Assembly: GCA_034440615.1 (NCBI GenBank)
Contig: JAOTOM010003854.1
Location: 82,501-146,500 of the forward strand
Direction: 5' to 3'
DNA length: 64,000 nt
From: Ashinkailepas kermadecensis
Lineage: Eukaryota > Arthropoda > Thecostraca > Neolepadidae
Made by a program: the position numbers and the translations under genes. The notes beneath the pieces are model-generated. The model saw only the letters and a program-made list of their open reading frames with translations, was not told the DNA's origin and did no database searches. Below, piece after piece: positions 1 through 12,228 of the stretch (positions within the stretch are counted from its first letter, which is position 1; each line of letters starts with the position of its first letter).

Positions 1-530
1 GGCCAAGCGGCAGCCGCGGCTGGACAGCTAGCTCGGCTACTGACTTGAGGTGCATCACCTCCGACCGGCACCCTCCCCTTCCCCGGGCGGCTAAAATAGT
101 CCTGTCGTCACCGCATCTCCAGCTTTGAGAATTGCACGCCCGTCTTGCACGTGGGCCTCACGGCCGATTTGACGGAAGGCATCATTCTGCCGGGTTAACG
201 TACGTGCAACAGGGGCACACGTCTGGTGAAGCTCGTCCTCGATGGTGTTGGTATTGGCGAGAAGAAAACGGCGATTATTTAACGCAGCGGCGGGTTCAGG
301 ATTGCTGGAATGGTGAACAGCTCGCTACTTGGCTGTCTAACAAGTTCAGTTCGGTGTTTCCCATTGAAATACAATAGTGTGCTGGTTCATTCCCGATCGT
401 GTGCGATTTCCATGAAAGTTGTTAAGTGTGCCACGCACTGGGCACGCCACTGGTGGTCTTTAAGTCATCGATATTCTGAAGTGTTGGCACGATACTTGTG
501 CTCCCACGGGCTGCAGACGGATTAGATCTG
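1..530. other. unannotated left edge
   Basis: I see no credible exon, RNA gene or repeat array here. The open frames are short and lack recognisable protein features. Confidence 0.5.
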
Positions 531-935
531 AAAAGGGGAGGAGCCGTAAATTGGTAGGGTAGAAGACGAGGAGTAGCTGTAGACAGGTGAGATCGGAGAA
601 GGGGAGGAGTCGTAGATTGATGGGGTAGAAGACGAGAAGTAGCTGTAGACGGGTGAGATCGGAGAAGCGGAGAAGCCGTAGACTGATGGGGTAGAAGACG
701 AGGAGTAGATCGGAGAAGGGGAGGAGTCGTAGACCGGTAGGGTAGAAGACGAGGAGTAGCTGTAGACAAGTGAAATCGGAGAAAGGTGGGAGCCGTAGAT
801 AGGTGGAGTAGAAGACGATGAGTAGCTGTAGACAAGTGAGATCGGAGAAAGGGAGGGCCGTAGATAGGTGGGGTAGAAAACGGAGTAGCTGTAGACGGGT
901 GAGATCTGAGAAGGGGAGCTGTAAATGGGTGTGGG
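531..935. repeat. degenerate minisatellite, unit about 66 bp
   Basis: About six diverged copies of a purine-rich unit recur, each with a core like gtagaagacgaggagtagct followed by a gagatcggagaagggg segment. Some copies are shortened. Long minus-strand frames rich in Leu/Pro/Ser are only a consequence of the repeat and do not look coding. Confidence 0.8.
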
Positions 936-1385
936 TTGGGAGGAGCCGTAGATGAGGGGTCAGCGAGGAGCTATAGAGACGTGAGGTCGAGGAAGACAAG
1001 CAGGTAGATGGGTCTGGAAAGTATCCTAATTCTCCTCAATTCCGTCATTGCTACTGTATATTAATTATCCAAATATTATCTGTATATTTGGCACGAGAAA
1101 ACGCTGTATTGCGTCTCAGCCCCAGTTCTTGGTTCGATTTGTTCAGCTAATTGATAGTGCGTGCATTATTTGCAGTGTGAGCACGGTACAGTCTACCCTA
1201 CGGCACCGTGCTTCATGCAGCTTCTCTACCGGAAAAAAAATTTCCCTTATATTTTCCACAGAGCCACTTTCGGTTCTGGCTCAGAAAAAAAAACAGTTTC
1301 AGTTTGATCGACGATGATCTTCCCTTTCCACCCGCGGCTTTGAATGGCCATCTGGGCAAAAGGCAAAATGACCGGCATGTGCAAC

Positions 1386-1757
1386 GTCCCCTCCCCTCCA
1401 ATGACTGAGCCGTGTAACGCCCCCCCCCCTTACCCTCCAATAACTGTGGTGCATAACGCCCCCTCCCCTCCAACGACTGGAGCGCTCAGCGCCCTTTCCC
1501 TTCCAATGACTGGAGTGTTTATCGCACCATCCCCTCCAATAACTGAGGTGTCTAACGCCCCCTCCCCTCCAATGACTGGGGTGTTTACCCTCCCCCCCCC
1601 CTGCAGGGCGCTGCATGACCGACGCAGTCGATGCGCCCCTGAACTCCAACAACCAACCAACCAACCCCCTGCAATGACTCGGGAGTTCAACACCCCCCTC
1701 CCATCCAATAGCTGGAGTGTTTAGCGCCCCCCCTTCCCTCCAATGACTGAGGTGTTG
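1386..1757. repeat. degenerate C-rich minisatellite
   Basis: A variable unit of roughly 30-40 bp recurs, with the core ccctcccctccaatgactg followed by a short gtgtttaacgcc-like segment. Around ten diverged copies are present. Frames open across it on both strands are low-complexity. Confidence 0.75.
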
Positions 1758-2330
1758 ATCCAATGACTGGGACTGGATCAAGCTGATTCAGTCGGTTAAC
1801 GACAGTCCCGTACCGTGCGCGTTCGAGGGTAATGAGCCCTTGGCCGGTCAGCGGCGCTTGTGGATGACGTCACCACAGGTCGAGCTAAATAAAGCGAAAT
1901 GAATGTATGGAAAGCCTCAACTTCTTCTCAACTTCCAACCACTTCATGTCACCACATATGACCTGTGGTCATATGCGTATTGCAAAGCAATACCTCCCCC
2001 GACGAGGCACTACCTTTCCGTAGTGGGGTCATTGCGTGTCCCAATGATCCGGCAGACTATCCAATGGTGAGGGGTCAAACTAGGAGTGGAACTCGCCCTT
2101 CCATCCATGCGTTCCCATTACAATGCCCATCCCATCTCAACATCCAAGTCCTCTACCTGGCCCTGGAACACCAACCCTCCCTACTGTGAGCAGGTAGGAT
2201 AACTTCCCCGGGCCTGCCCTCCCGCTCAGCTTTACCGGGGGGTCGCCCCCCCCACGGCCAGTCCCCCCCGGGGTTGACGGAGTCCTGGAGGTTGAGGTCC
2301 CCCGCCGTACGATGCTAGTTGTGGCGCGGG
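1758..2330. other. unannotated spacer
   Basis: Nothing convincing is seen apart from several C-runs near 2240-2270. Confidence 0.4.
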
Positions 2331-2371
2331 ACAACTTGGTGCCAACACGACAACTTGGTGCCAACACTCAC

Positions 2372-2546
2372 CAGCCGCCAGTGAAAGGAAGGGACTTTGG
2401 ACTCCTTTACGACGCATTCCACTGCTAGCTCCTGTCACGCCGATTGGTCGCCGGTGGACTCGGCAATCCTGCGGTTGTGGGATTCGAGCCGGTGATCTTC
2501 CAATCGAGAGTCTAGCGTCCTGCCGACTGAGCCGCCGAGATCCCAG
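2372..2546 (-). mobile_element. tRNA-derived SINE fragment, reversed
   Basis: Read on the minus strand, the segment starts with a tRNA-like head. It has an A-box-like GGCTCAGTCGGCAG near 2535-2520 and a B-box-like GGCTCGAATCCC near 2496-2480, followed by a non-tRNA tail running towards 2400. The cloverleaf is imperfect, so a SINE head is more likely than a functional tRNA. Downstream on the minus strand, 2332-2370 holds two copies of a short ttggtgccaacacgacaac unit. Confidence 0.6.
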
Positions 2547-2996
2547 CCGCCAATGCAGCGTGACTAATCCACGACCGCGTTTTTCTGCGACATCTATACC
2601 AGAGCACTCATGACGCAAATACAGCAAGATCGGAAAACCACCACCCACCACGTCGTACTGCCTTCCAGTTAATTGTTGCGATCCAGGGCGAACCACAGCT
2701 GGACCCTTGGTCTGGCCTTGAGCGAGTGTTTGGCTGACGTTTCTTGGGACTGCCAGAGGTGTGGCTCGATCACGGGCGGAGCGAGTTTACGTCTGATGTC
2801 TCGTGGAACTGCCAGAGGTGCTGACCCAATCAAGGGCGTAGCAAGCAAGGTATAAATGGTCTGGGTGTATTCAGTGAAAGTCCAAGAATTACTGGTTTCT
2901 TCATCGAGCACCATTGTCAGTGCGAAGGGGAGTTTAACGCCCTCCTTCGCTCCGGTCCAAAATCCTATCTATCTCAGTGAGCCAGGTGAAGCTGAT
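2547..2996. other. unannotated spacer
   Basis: No gene is seen. A weak internal duplication lies at 2735-2830, around gactgccagaggtg and aactgccagaggtg. Confidence 0.4.
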
Positions 2997-3000
2997 TTAA

Positions 3001-3845
3001 CCCTCGCCCGTATAGGGGGGGCCCCACCCCCCTAAGGTTTTTTGTGTATTCCTTCCAAACCGATGAACGGATCGCTCTGAGATTTTCAGTACCCTCTGGG
3101 GCAACCTTTTGACGACTTTTGGTGAAATTTTTTGGGAGGGCATGTCAGGTCACAGAGTTACGAGGTCATAAAAGGGAGCACCTCCGAGCAGTTTTCAACA
3201 AATACGTGATTATCGCACCTAAACATGACATTGTTGCCTACATCGACTGGTATTATGTGTTTTGCAATGCAATTTTGCAATGCCCAGATGGGTTCCCATT
3301 GGAAAAATAATGTTCCAAAAATCGGTGACCTCGGTTGACCTCGTTTGACCTTTCGACCTTTTTTAGCTGACCTACGGTAATTTTTCGTGCTGAATTCGAA
3401 TTCAGCGTCCATTTTTACCCTAAGGAACTTTAAACTTCGAAATTGGAACCACTCTTAAAAAAGTTGGATATTTGGGGTCACGGCTTTGACCTCATTTGGT
3501 GCATGACATATTGGTCCGATCACATCGTGTCACATGTCGTTATGTTCGCAAGGTCCCAATAAACATGTTTCCGGCCATGTCGTGCATATTTAGACAGTAG
3601 TTGCGATATAACTGACGATTTTCTTCGGAAAATACCCCAAAAATCAATTTTAGACCTTTGATCTGACCTGGAAGGTCAACCATTGACCTTAGAAAGTCAT
3701 ACTGAATTCCAACCGCGAGATCTCGGCCAAATCTATCACTTTCGTATTTGGTTCGTTTTCGTAACATGCACGGTTTCGAATCGCCAGGGGGGGTCGTACC
3801 CCCCTATACGACCGAAGGTGGTAAAATGCCGAATACTGGCGAGGG
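3001..3845 (-). mobile_element. piggyBac-like non-autonomous element, copy A
   Basis: This 845-bp element is flanked by TTAA on both sides (2997-3000 and 3846-3849). Both ends carry the terminal inverted repeat CCCTCGCC followed by c/aGTAT. TTAA target duplication with CCC-starting termini is the signature of the piggyBac superfamily; that assignment is inference, because no transposase is encoded. The copy is inverted relative to copies B and C and highly similar to them. It is rich in AGGTCA/TGACCT hexamers, with a cluster at about 3325-3360. Confidence 0.75.
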
Positions 3846-3931
3846 TTAATAGGAGCCGAGATCTTAGGGGGGCGGAATCCGGCCCCCTCCAGTGCGCGTA
3901 ATTTTCAGAGGCTCTCCAGGGCGCGTGTTAA

Positions 3932-4804
3932 CCCTCGCCAGTATTCGGCATTTTACCACCTTCGGTCGTATAGGGGGGGGTTGGTACGACCCCCCCCTGG
4001 CGATTCGAAACCGTGCATGTTACGAAAACGAACCAAATACGAAAGTGATAGATTTGGCCGAAATCTCGCGGTCGGAATTCAGTATGACTTTCTAAGGTCA
4101 ATGGTTGACCTTCCAGGTCAGGTCAAAGGTCTAAAATTGGTTTTTTGGGGTATTTTCCGAAGAAAATCGTCAGTTATATCGCAACTACTGTCTAAATATG
4201 CACCACATGGCCGGAAATATGTTTATTGGGACCTTGCGAACATAACGACATGTGACACGATGTGATCGGACCAATATGTCATGCACCAAATGAGGTCAAA
4301 GCCGTGACCCCAAATATCCAACTTTTTTAAGAGTGGTTCCAATTTCGAAGTTTAAAGTTCCTTAGGGTAAAAATGGACGCTGAATTCGAATTCAGCACGA
4401 AAAATTACCGTAGGTCAGCTAAAAAAAAGGTCGAAAGGTCAAACGAGGTCAACCGAGGTCACCGATTTTTTGAACATTATTTTTCCAATGGGAACCCATC
4501 TGGGCATTGCAAAATTGCATTGCAAAACACATAATACCAGTCGATGTAGGCAACAATGTCATGTTTAGGTGCGATAATCACGTATTTGTTGAAAACTGCT
4601 CGGAGGTGCTCCCTTTTATGACCTCGTAACTCTGTGACCTGACATGCCCTCCCGAAAAAAAGTCACTAAAAGTCGTCAAAAGGTTGCCCCAGAGGGTACT
4701 GAAAATCTCAGAGCGATCCGTTCATCGGTTTGGAAGGAATACACAAAAAACCTTAGGGGGGGTTGAACCCCCCCCCCCACCCCCCCACCCTATACGGGCG
4801 AGGG
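3932..4804 (+). mobile_element. piggyBac-like non-autonomous element, copy B
   Basis: This 873-bp copy lies head-to-head with copy A, 82 bp away including the TTAA sites. TTAA flanks it at 3928-3931 and 4805-4808, and it has the same CCCTCGCC terminal inverted repeats. It contains three AGGTCA hexamers with exact 4-bp spacers (4436-4441, 4446-4451, 4456-4461). Near 4097-4131 there is also an AGGTCA/TGACCT inverted pair followed by overlapping direct repeats. No transposase frame is present. Together with copy A it makes an inverted repeat of about 1.8 kb. Confidence 0.75.
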
Positions 4805-4808
4805 TTAA

Positions 4809-5692
4809 AACTGGAGTAACGAAATTCGCAGGGTGGATGGATACGGTAGTGAACTCTATCGTGTGCAAATTTCATGACCTTAAATCAATATCTTCAAGGT
4901 CAAATGAGGTCACATATGTCAGAATTGTCTTGTTTTGCGTTGGTTGGCTTGTCATTGATATGGATCGCTGTGATTGTGTTTAAATGCTCCAAAATGGGCA
5001 TCAATGATGTTTTGGACATTACTAATGATACAATACAGATGCTAGACCCGGAATTTGACCTCAGGTCACCTATATAGCAGCACTTTATCAGGTCAGTTAC
5101 CTGTTCCAGTTACCGGAACCGGGCCGCCCGTCCGACTGCTCCGTCGGGCAGCTCGGCGCAATCGGCTTCGCGAAGAATGGAGTGAAGTACATGAATAAGG
5201 TATGGAAACACCTAGCTACACAATGACAAACAGTAGTTTTCAGGATGTGTGGGGGTAACATGCAAAGCGACAACAATCGCATGACAGTCATTTGCATTGA
5301 TGACAACATTCCAGTTGACCAAGTTTGGTTCCATTAACCTGTCATGAACTTGACCGGACTTGGCCTCGGTGACCTATGATGACCTTGAAACTAAATAGCA
5401 TAACTATATACATCAAACAAGTCGCTGGTGTTGCAAAGAACACTTCCCTTTTGCCAATATACGGAAAGCGCATCAGCGCCGATTTTTGTGGTCTGGCGCT
5501 ACGAATTTTTTTACTTTAACGGCCCCTAACTCGTCGGCCGATTTCCGTTTCTCTTCTGTTAAACGACATGACGGTCTTTTCGAAGCAGGTACGCAAAAAA
5601 TGGCGTATATCGGCCCGTAAAATCTGGAGTTATGTACGAAAAACCGGATGGGTGGGCGGATTTCGCCCCCCCCCCCCTCCAGTGCGCGTGTT
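4809..5692. other. possible second TTAA-ended element family
   Basis: This interval ends near 5693 with TTAA preceded by CCTCCAGTGCGCGTG. A nearly identical stretch (ccccctccagtgcgcgt) lies at 3883-3899 between copies A and B, and a related ccagggcgcgtgTTAA sits directly against copy B. This suggests nested insertions of another TTAA-targeting family. The left end is not established. AGGTCA hexamers occur here too, for example at 4896-4915. Confidence 0.35.
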
Positions 5693-5696
5693 AAAC

Positions 5697-6555
5697 GGCG
5701 TACTGAAGATGAAGGAAACTGCCTACTTGCCTACGATGTAAGCGAAAGAAGTAGGGCTCTCTTGAAGCAGACTCGTCTTTCGTTCGCGGTTTCACATGAC
5801 ACGAATACCTACCAAAATTAACAGAGCATAATTTTCAGCTTAAGAATGAAAAAAAAACTCCGCAAACACCAGTGAGTGCAAGTTACCACATTCGCAACAT
5901 TTGTTATCCAACTTGCTCATGATGTATCGCACATGACCCTGACAAACCATGACCTTGACCACATGACCTTGGTCATTGTATCGCACATGTCAGGGACACG
6001 CATCATTTGTTTTAATAGCACCAACCTAATTGTCGTCTTTCTATATCGCCTCACAGCTCTCGCGGCACTTTCTAGTCCTAAACTGCCTGCACGGGTTTCC
6101 TCGTGAGACTTCCTCATTGGAATTCCCTCGACTTACGAGGCAGGCCTATAGGCAACGTGTAGCCATTGACGTAGCGCCCATGTTTATCATGTAAATTGCA
6201 GGTGAAGGCTAGCATTTGCACGTGAGACAGATTTAACTACTCGTTTCCGTGTAGGAAGCTTTGACAATTTGTGCTCCTCTACGGCCTACCATACGAGTTC
6301 GGGCGTATACAAAATTGAGCCTACATGGTTATGGACGATGTCACGGGTAAAGTAAAGGCGAACCAAGTTGCAACTTCTTGGATGTCCGGCCTTCATCTCA
6401 GTTTATCCCGGCATCTAATCGACACCCGACTTAGACTGCAGTCGACAGCACTAAATCTTGCGAGTTTCGTGTGTAAACAGCCTTTGCCGGTACACAATTC
6501 GAACAGCACGCCGAAACTGTTGGCAGTCTTTTTCCTCTCAATTCAATAGGTTCAC
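5697..6555. other. unannotated spacer
   Basis: No exon with recognisable homology and no array is seen. Confidence 0.4.
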
Positions 6556-8244
6556 CACTACCGCAGAATCTGGAACCTGAAGAAGCGTTTCAACCTGAAA
6601 CGCCCACCGCCAGGTCCCTTTCCCCAGCTGACGGTGAAAGGACAAATCATTACTGACCCACAACAAGTTGTAGAACATTTTAAACTACACTACGCTAGCG
6701 TATCTGGCAACAGCAACTACGACACCACTATAGTAAGCGCTCTAGACGCTCTTGCCGCCAAAGCAAATTTTAGCTCTAACAACACAGATGTCTAACCATA
6801 ATTTACTATGCACGAATTACACCTTGCCCTCAGAAAGTGTGGAAACACGTCGGTTGGGCCGGACGACATCCATTACCGGTTTAAAAAAAAAATTTTAGCA
6901 CAAATTATCTAACGCACCTTCTGGCGGCCATTAATGATCTGTACCAAAGCGACACCTTTTCCACCTCCTCGCTGGAAAGCGTAGCCATTCCATTGCCAAA
7001 ACCGCACAAAGATCACTCCACCCCCAAAAGTGTATAGGCCCATCTCACTTACTAGCTGCGCCAATAAGCTAGTCGAGCGCATGGTCAACACACAATTGAA
7101 ACATTTTCTGGAACACAACGACCTGCTCGACGAATTTCAGTGCAGCTTCCAGCGTCAAAAATCAACTACAGACAATTGCTTTAGACCAGTGCACGACATC
7201 AAAAGTGGTCTATACATCCAACGACAAACAATAGACATGACATCATGCCGCATCGACCGAGTACACAAGTCCGTATTGGCACATAAACTTCACAAGATAG
7301 GCCTACGCGGACACATGGCACACTTTATTCTCAACTTCCTCAGAGACAGGATCGTTAAGGTCAGGTGCGGCAGTGTCACATCAAACACCACAACACAGGA
7401 GCAGGGCCTGGCTCAGGGGAGCGTGCTCTCACCGAGCCTCTTCATCATCATGATCAACGACATACTTGCTGACCACACTGACACTTCACTTCAGTACTCA
7501 CTTTTCGCGGACGACATAGCCATTTGGACAAGATCACAATGCTTCCTTAAAGCGGAAAAAACAATTCAAGCAGGACTAGACCACATTGCAAAGTGGTGCA
7601 GAACTTGCAGCTTCACCCTGTCCGCAGAAAAATCGGTCAGGTCAGGTGCGGCAGTGTCATGCCAAACATCACACAAAAGGACACCTAGGAAAAGGCATCC
7701 ACGTAAACACGAACTTTTCCTTCGTGTGGGTTCCGGGCCACGCCAACATCCCAGGCAACGAAGAAGCAGACCGACTCGAAATGCAAGCCTTAGCATCCAG
7801 CACTTGCTCTAGCATGGAATATTCGGTAGATGGTTGCAAAGTACTACTACAGCGGCACATTCGCCAACATCAACAGAACACATGGACACCACACAACCCA
7901 ACACAACACAAATCCAACCACACCCACGCAATCATACCAGCGGTAGGCACATGGAACACATCAAATCAACCCCACCGAAAACAGAGGTCATCCTCACTAG
8001 ACTAAGACTAACACGGCCTCAACTACAGGGTAACCAATGCACCATACCTCACTGCGTCACCTGCAACACCACATTAAGCATAGGTCACATCCTGCTAAAC
8101 TGTGGTAGCTTTAACTCTCAAAGACAACTAATTAGGACCTTTTGCCAAAAAGGGACATCACCTTGTCACTTCCATCGCTTCTGGGTGACGAGCACCCATG
8201 ACGACTTTAATTGCTGTTTGAATATATGTACGCCACAAAACTAG
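6556..8244 (+). pseudogene. degenerate LINE: RT, RNase H, zinc-knuckle-like end
   Basis: This is a broken non-LTR retrotransposon ORF2. In order I read the RT entry motif (LRKCGNTSVGPDDIHYR near 6830-6880), the YRPISLTS block at 7033, the LDEFQCSFQ block near 7125, the catalytic FADDIAIW at about 7505-7530, an RNase H segment with VPGHANIPGNEEAD near 7730-7770, and a terminal CTIPHCVTC...HILLNC motif near 8037-8105. RNase H after RT is typical of the I and Jockey groups, but the exact clade is not established. Stops, at least two frame changes and a deletion joining RT directly to RNase H show that it is dead. The 5' endonuclease part is missing. Confidence 0.8.
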
Positions 8245-9147
8245 TACGAGCACTGCAGACACAACACCAACAACATTCACTTCAATACACAATGCATGCC
8301 CGCGAAACACTCGTAGGAAACACGTAAGTAGCAATATCCGAATGGTGTTGGATGTACCTGAGCCGGTTTGCATTCCAATTAGAAATAGATGGTTGCCTAG
8401 CGGTGCCGTCGAACGTAGTTGAGCCGACTTGCTTTAGGAAAAATAGCACAGCGTAAAACGACTACCGAGAGAAGCCATCGGACTTAGATGAGCCGATTTA
8501 CCTCGCAACTCATAACGTATAACGGCTACCCAGAGGTACAGCGGACATAGATGAGCCGAACTGCAAAACGTCGTACCAACCCAACTGACAACCATGCTTG
8601 GTATGCTTATACTAATCATATACTAACAACTAACACGCGGCGGCCGGCGTGATAGGCGGTGCGGACAATTACCTCCTTGTTCGCACGGTAAAGGTCCCTC
8701 AGTGCTCTTCGATAAGAGTAGGCTAAAGCCGGCACCCTGGCAAAATCAACTTTTTCGTCACTCCCAAACCCCACCCCAGCCACAAATTATCTTGCGGGGG
8801 AGTAAAGTAAAACTAAAACCACTTAGATATCAGGGAGATGTCCCCCACCCAGCCTCCGTCTTCAGCACCTAAAAACATCACACACGCTATAACGTAAAAC
8901 TCACTTAACGTAAATGTACACTTGCCTGCGTTTTGCTTGCAAAGCACACTAGCTTTAAAGCGACGCCAGAGGTGCAAAAAGTACCCTCTTACCCTCCATG
9001 GAGAGTAGCAGATGGGCCTGATAACGCAACTTCTTGGTAGCACAATCTTGTGAAGAACATTTGCAGCCCCCACTGTGTTAAACTGGATGCTTCATGCAAA
9101 TGAAGATGCTTACCATAATTGCATGTGTTAACTTGGGAAAATTGTAG
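8245..9147. other. unannotated spacer
   Basis: Nothing beyond ordinary sequence is recognised. A weak repetition around 8360-8560 (gatgagccgat- and tagttgagccga-like pieces) recurs three or four times. Confidence 0.4.
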
Positions 9148-9294
9148 CAGGGGTGGATCCAGACATTTTCAGTGGGAGAAATCCCTGGAGCGGAAGGTGG
9201 GCGTGTGCATCCCTCGAGCCTTCCTGGAGGGGAGCCACCGTTTCATGTGGATGGGACATATGCCTCCGCTGTTCCCGAACTGTATCCGCCTCTG
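9148..9294. mobile_element. hAT-like MITE copy 1 (147 bp)
   Basis: The element starts CAGGGGTGGATCCA and ends TGTATCCGCCTCTG, so the ends form an imperfect terminal inverted repeat (11 of 14). The same termini flank longer copies at 20606-20966 and 55436-55703. CAGGGGCGGATCC-type ends recall hAT-derived MITEs; that family assignment is inference. Confidence 0.55.
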
Positions 9295-9800
9295 ATTAGA
9301 AGATATTTTGGGATATAACTCCGTGTTGTGGTAGCGGCATTCCGGGGAAACCACATATCGTATATTATTTTTACCGTAGAACATTCTAAAATCCGATTGG
9401 TCGAATACCAGAGAAACGTGAAGCTGATTGGTGCCATGATTAAGATAGGATACCCCATTGAAGAAAGTTATGGTCCGTTCACCCTCTCGAGTCGTTTGGC
9501 CCAAGACAAAGTATGCCAGATATATAGCGAAAAAAACATGTAGAAACATTTTGTTTAAGATGATTTTGTAAAATAAATCTTGGGTTTTGATTTTCCAGCT
9601 GATGTGTAGGAAATTTCAACGAAATTTCGCTATCTACATGAAATTGGCTCTGAGGCCAATTTCACTAACATCACAAGACAGACAGACAGACTTGTATTGA
9701 GGTAATCCACAATGGACTTGTGGCTATTACGACCTCGCGTTAGTTAGATAAAACAGCACAGCACAAAAGGTCAAAATAAGATGTCAGTTAAACCGGTAGT
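9295..9800. other. unannotated spacer
   Basis: No gene is seen. A short (GACA)n run lies at about 9678-9692. Confidence 0.4.
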
Positions 9801-10980
9801 CATACATGTCATAATAAAATAAAATAATTATTTTATTTTTATTTTACAAAAACAGCATGGCGAGAAGCAAACCAGTCCGGCTCTGGCGGCACGCTAAACA
9901 GGTGCCGCCGTAGGTGGCGACCAAAGATCGGTACGGGAAGTCGTATCAGAGCTCGGGTGGCAGCGAGTTGTACATAAGTGGTGCTCTGGAGATAAATCGT
10001 CTCTTCCCCATCTCAGTGCGGGACCGGGGGACATGCAAGTGATGGTCCTGACGGGTGGTCCGGTCACGAATCTCCGCCACGGTGATGAGATCATGAGCCA
10101 GTGACTGGCTCACCATGACGACGCACCTTGTGCGTGAGGCACAGGGTGTGGTATCTGGCTCGGTTCTCCGCACTGAGCCAGCCCAGTCTCCTCAGCACAT
10201 CCAGAAACATGGTCAAACTTTTTGCGGCCGAAAATTACTTTTGCCGAGTAGTTTGTAATTTTTTTTTAATGCGGGATAGGTTCTTTTTGGTTCCGTTACC
10301 ATACACAGAAATACAGTAGCAGATCTGCGAGAAGACCAGAGCATTGGCCAGCGCGGAGATGACAGCAGGTGGAATGTGCCCCCTCAGATGCGATAGACCA
10401 CCCAGAACTCCAAAGCAACGCCGAGTCACTTCTGAGACGTGCGAGTCCCAGCTGAGTGAGCGATCGAAAATAAGACCGATATTTGTGCATTCCGAAATGG
10501 TGGGTAGATTGTGATTGCGAAATTTCACCGTGATATCCGGTAAGGTACGCAGATTTTGTGGGCCGCCCAACAGCATCAGCTGTGTCTATGCAACATTAAT
10601 TTTCAGTCCATTTGCTCGAAACCAGATGTCGAGGCAGGCCAAAACTTTTTTTCCATATGAGCGACGACATTTTGAAGTTCAGATTTCTTACCACTGACCA
10701 AAATTTGGGTGTCGTCGGCGTATTGGATAACCACTGCGCCTTCGGCGAACAGGCTGAGGTCGTTGGCGAAGACGCAGTAGAGGAGAGGTCCGAGAGATGA
10801 ACGTTGAAAAACGCCGATGCTGTTGGGCAACGGGGCAGATTTTTGGGCGACACCCAGACTGTCAGTGAAGCTAACACTCTGGGTGTGGTTCTGAAGATGA
10901 GCCGAAAACCAGGATGTATCGATGCTGTGGAGACTTCATTTTGACAGGAGTTTTGAGTGGTCTATCACATCAAAAAAAGA
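9800..10980 (-). pseudogene. 5'-truncated LINE reverse transcriptase (CR1/Jockey-like)
   Basis: On the minus strand the RT begins with a FFDVIDHSKLL-like block near 10980. It continues through SSLGPLLYCVFANDLS, the catalytic YADDTQIL near 10715-10690, and the thumb region around LSWDSHV and ISALANALVFSQICY at about 10460-10320. The C-terminal end contains a MYNSLPPEL motif near 9950-9970. The reading frame changes several times, so it is a pseudogene. An A/T-rich tail lies near 9815-9850. The arrangement fits a CR1- or Jockey-type element, 5' truncated as is usual for LINE insertions. Confidence 0.78.
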
Positions 10981-12164
10981 TGTGTAATTACAGTGAACTT
11001 GGTGTGAATACACCCTTAGGTAATCTTGAACAATTTTGAACCTTTGTTGTCATGCTGCACCTTTGCATCATTGCTAAGCTTGCTAATGCATTGCTTTTAT
11101 GTGTATCTATATAATATTTATTGTCACCAATAAATCAATGACTGAGGAAAATCAATGTTTCCTCTTCCACTCCCAAGAGTAATTAGGTAGTGATCTGCAT
11201 CTTCAATGGCGGTGCATAAGGACGTAAATGCACTAGGTAGGTTGGCATGTGATAGGTAGCAAAACTGGCCTTTGAAATCAAGAGAGGGTATCCGATTGAC
11301 ACATTTTGCATCTCTGGGCGACGCAAATTACCTTTATGGTCGGCACGCTTTAAAAAAAAATCACTCCCTCACCACCACCCACCCCCTCCTCCCTCTCCGA
11401 TATACGGCAGGTGTGACGATTCTGTACGGCTTAGTTCTCGAGTTATCTTGAAAACGAACGACGGCGTAGGCTCTGAGCGCCCCACCCTACACACAATGCC
11501 GGGTTAGGTCTAGATGCCGAGACGCCGAGACGTTTGTGATCCGTACAATGACAATTGACGGACATACTTCTGTTTTCGGAGGCACATGAAAAATGAAATG
11601 CAACCGATTAAAAATACGCCACATATACTTTAACTTGATTCTGGTATACGAGAGGTATATGATTTTCGCATACGAGAATATTTCGCACACATATAAAGTA
11701 TATGTGAAGAATCTTCTCTAAGTTTCATTTCATTTTCCATGTGCTTCAGAACATGAATCTGTGTCCGTCAATTGTTCTCGTATGGATCACAAACGCATCA
11801 GTTCAAACCCACTACAATGCCTACACTGTAGCGGACTCGGAGGAGTTTCCTTCTTCGCTCGAGTTTCGTCTGCATCGCGACTCAGCGCCGCAGCAACGCC
11901 TTCAGTTGCGCATGAATACAAACTGTGATCTTAGGTATGGCTAGTGATGAAAATGGGACAGAAGTGTTTTTGCCGTGGCCTGTGGACCAATAGCGAGTGC
12001 AGAGATGTGTTGAGAACGCAGGAATGTGTGACAGTGTTCTGGGCTGCAGGAACCCGGACGGAGCATTTCGTGCAGTTGTTTGATGTGCTCTGATTCGCCG
12101 GATTTGATCAGCTGCAGCTGGTAACCACACTACTCTGTTGTGGTATTCTTTGTGGGTGTTTAAC
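10981..12164. other. unannotated spacer
   Basis: No recognisable exon is seen. A/T-rich stretches and a C-rich run near 11370-11400 are present. Confidence 0.4.
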
Positions 12165-12228
12165 CGGTATTAAGTATTAAGTATTATTAAGTATTAAGTA
12201 TTAAGTATTAAGTATTAACCGGTATTAA
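12165..12228. repeat. short tandem repeat, ttaagta/ttaagtatta
   Basis: About seven imperfect copies of attaagt-type units lie in a row, bounded on both sides by accggtatta/aaccggtatt. Confidence 0.8.
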
